64,000 nt of DNA from Pseudomonas lactis. Its GTDB lineage: Bacteria > Pseudomonadota > Gammaproteobacteria > Pseudomonadales > Pseudomonadaceae. Both the position numbers and the translations under genes were made by a program. This document shows, in pieces, positions 62,445-64,000 of this stretch; within the stretch, counting starts at the first letter, position 1; each line of letters opens with the position of its first letter. The stretch covers positions 62,001 to 126,000 of the forward strand of contig NZ_JYLO01000007.1 in NCBI RefSeq assembly GCF_001439845.1. Direction: 5' to 3'. The notes under the pieces are model-generated. The model was not told the origin of the DNA. It saw nothing but the letters and a program-made list of their open reading frames with translations, and did not search any database.

Positions 62445-62795
62445 TAGGGGAAAACTCCAGAACTTCACAAAGGCGGCTATTCTAGCGATTACGCAAAAAA
62501 ACTGCAGTATTCCCTTGCACCTGATCTTGAGCCCTCGCCGTGGCAACACCCCTTAATCGTGTAAGGTTTTACCACCGCTATATGACGGTACAACGGTATG
62601 CTCAGGCCAGTAGCAAAAAATTAACGCGATTATCTTTGCGCATAACGCATTCTAATTAACTCATCGGCCAGGTTTTCTCACACACATTCAATGTCATTCG
62701 CCTGAATAACGTCTTAAATGTTTACTTGATGAAATTGCCTGACTATTATTAGGCCACTCACCCTGTCAATCAGCGTTCTACATAAGGTAGTCCAC
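62445..62795. other. AT-rich promoter region between purU and mvaT
   Basis: About 350 bases with no gene. The central part (62570-62700) is clearly AT-rich for this genome, with TAATTAACTC and TTATCTTTGCGCAT. Such sequence is what MvaT binds, so it may be autoregulated. It contains divergent promoters for purU and mvaT. Confidence 0.55.
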
Positions 62796-63170
62796 ATGTC
62801 ACTGATCAACGAATACCGCGCCACCGAAGTAGCTATCAAAGAGCTGCAAGCCCGTTTGAAGAACCTGTCCGAAGACGACAAGCTGAAAACCGAGCTGGAA
62901 TTCGAAGGCAAATTGCGCACCCTGATGGGTGAATACTCCAAATCCCTGCGTGACATCATCGCGCTGCTGGATCCAGAGTCGAAAGTTAAAGCACCACGTG
63001 GCGCTGTGAAAACTACCGGCACCAAGCGTGCTCGCAAGGTCAAGCAGTACAAAAACCCGCACAACGGCGAAGTGATTGAAACCAAAGGTGGCAACCACAA
63101 AACTCTGAAAGAGTGGAAAGCCAAGTGGGGCGGTGACGTAGTTGAAGGTTGGGCAACCCTGCTGGGCTAA
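62796..63170 (+). CDS. mvaT: H-NS-family xenogeneic silencer MvaT
   Basis: 124-aa nucleoid protein silencing AT-rich foreign DNA in Pseudomonas. The N-terminal coiled coil (SLINEYRATEVAIKELQARL) mediates oligomerisation. A linker with GTKRARKVKQYKNPHNGE leads to the AT-pincer motif in ETKGGNHKTLKEWKAKWG. It could silence the accessory tps and autotransporter genes in this window, an inference. The terminator follows at once. Confidence 0.97.
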   Translation: MSLINEYRATEVAIKELQARLKNLSEDDKLKTELEFEGKLRTLMGEYSKSLRDIIALLDPESKVKAPRGAVKTTGTKRARKVKQYKNPHNGEVIETKGGNHKTLKEWKAKWGGDVVEGWATLLG

Positions 63171-63205
63171 GCCCGGTCGGACGTTCACCCGATACGTCAC
63201 ACATG

Positions 63206-63232
63206 AAAAACGCCAGCTTGCTGGCGTTTTTT
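63206..63232. terminator. Bidirectional terminator between mvaT and sbcB
   Basis: Stem AAAAACGCCAG / CTGGCGTTTTT with a CTTG loop. Runs of A and T on both sides suit the convergent mvaT and sbcB genes. Confidence 0.92.
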
Positions 63233-63260
63233 ATTGTCGGAATATTCTGTAGTTATGCGC

Positions 63261-64000
63261 CTACAGATTCAGGCGCGCCGCTAAGGAATCTACATAGTCC
63301 TGCCATTGCGCCAGTACCTGACACTGAAACGATGTAGCACTAACCGCCAACTCCTCACGCGCCTGCTTAAATCCCAACAGGGTATTCGGCGCCCCCCACT
63401 GCGCATCCGACAAACGTTGCTGACAGAAAAGTTTCCAGCGTTGTTGCTCCTCATTGTTCAAGGTTTCAGGAAAGTTACGCGCCCGGTAGCGAAATAATAA
63501 TTCCGGCAAACGATGATCATCGAACGGCCACTGCTGACGGGCCAACTGCGCAGGCTCCGCCATGCGAACTTGCTCACATAAACGACGGTCACGGTCACCA
63601 ATAAAACCATCGTAGAGCTGCTGCTCCGGGTCCGCGTTCGGCGCAAAGTCTTCCTCGGCATAAATGGCCGCTAACTTGTCCCGCCAAACTTCCTGTGCGT
63701 CAGTTAGCCGCAGCGCTCGCGCAAGGCAAGCCTCCTTATCCAGTTGCAGGCGCTCCAGGTCTTGCGGGCGCAGCACCTTTAACGGCGCGACCACCGGGCA
63801 GCGGTTGATATGCAGCAACTTGAGCGGAACCGGCAGCTCACCTTCGGCCAACTCATCGCGGCGCGTGTAAAGGCGCTGGCGCAGGGTCGCCGCATCCAGG
63901 TCCAACAGCCCTTGTGGATCGAGCCCCAGGTCACAGACGATCAAGGCATTGCGATTGCGCGGGTGCCAGGCCAGGGGCAAGACCACGCCCAGGTAATGGC
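63261..64000 (-). CDS. sbcB: Exodeoxyribonuclease I (5' part outside the window)
   Basis: C-terminal half of the 3'-5' single-strand exonuclease that works in recombination and mismatch repair. The frame is open to the window edge (HYLGVVLPLAWHPRNRNALI), so the N-terminal catalytic DEDD domain is not visible. What is seen is the SH3-like and helical ExoI C-terminal domain (LLHINRCPVVAPLKVLRPQD, FPETLNNEEQQRW). The visible end is normal. It has the position of PA4316, next to mvaT. Confidence 0.92.
   Translation of the reverse strand, partial: HYLGVVLPLAWHPRNRNALIVCDLGLDPQGLLDLDAATLRQRLYTRRDELAEGELPVPLKLLHINRCPVVAPLKVLRPQDLERLQLDKEACLARALRLTDAQEVWRDKLAAIYAEEDFAPNADPEQQLYDGFIGDRDRRLCEQVRMAEPAQLARQQWPFDDHRLPELLFRYRARNFPETLNNEEQQRWKLFCQQRLSDAQWGAPNTLLGFKQAREELAVSATSFQCQVLAQWQDYVDSLAARLNL

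Overview
The window looks like a Pseudomonas chromosome, most likely the P. fluorescens group. Evidence is the high GC content, pairs of inverted GTGGGAGC/GCTCCCAC repeats (REPIN-like) between genes, an MvaT silencer, an OprD porin, and gene orders known from Pseudomonas: ybgC-tolQRAB-pal-cpoB-queE, ruvCAB-yebC-aspS, slyX-HIT-oprD, and argJ-secA-dciA. Assignments rest on reading motifs and gene order; no database search was run.

Left part (1-9.8 kb): the 3' end of a TyrR/GcsR-type sigma-54 activator faces gcvH, gcvP, sdaA and gcvT, a glycine cleavage and serine deamination operon. Between them are three 18-bp GcsR-like operators and a GG-N10-GC sigma-54 promoter, so the circuit can be read from sequence. 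A cold-shock protein, an RDD membrane protein and nadA follow.

Accessory part (about 10-26.4 kb): a two-partner secretion pair (tpsB/tpsA, large adhesin with no toxin tip), a small SRPBCC protein, a tripartite drug efflux operon (outer-membrane factor, EmrA, EmrB) with an AraC regulator preceded by a short coupled ORF, and a classical autotransporter. It ends at the 3' side of a tRNA-Lys(TTT) gene, a typical integration point. A possible tpsB fragment and an orphan palindrome lie beside the tRNA. No integrase is visible.

Core part (26.5-43.4 kb): queE, then the complete Tol-Pal cell-envelope operon, Holliday junction genes ruvABC, yebC, aspS, a zinc-ribbon protein, a ribbon-helix-helix protein, a Dps-like protein, a membrane-anchored cold-shock-domain protein, slyX, a HIT protein and an OprD porin. 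queC, often next to queE in Pseudomonas, is absent at this place.

Right part (43.4-64 kb): an MscS channel, yajQ, a panE-like reductase, an orphan sensor kinase joined tightly to a PduO-type cobalamin adenosyltransferase, a Nudix-ThiE fusion, argJ, secA, dciA, a HerA-like ATPase, and a PctA-like amino-acid chemoreceptor. A three-gene overlapping unit (glycosyltransferase, deacetylase, flippase-like membrane protein) comes next, then a small antisense-overlapping ORF, purU, mvaT and the 3' part of sbcB.

No CRISPR array, phage, transposase or rRNA was seen. The least explained items are the GT4-deacetylase-flippase unit, the 61-codon ORF antisense to its last gene, the leader ORF before the AraC gene, and the unusual C-terminal part of the TpsA adhesin.
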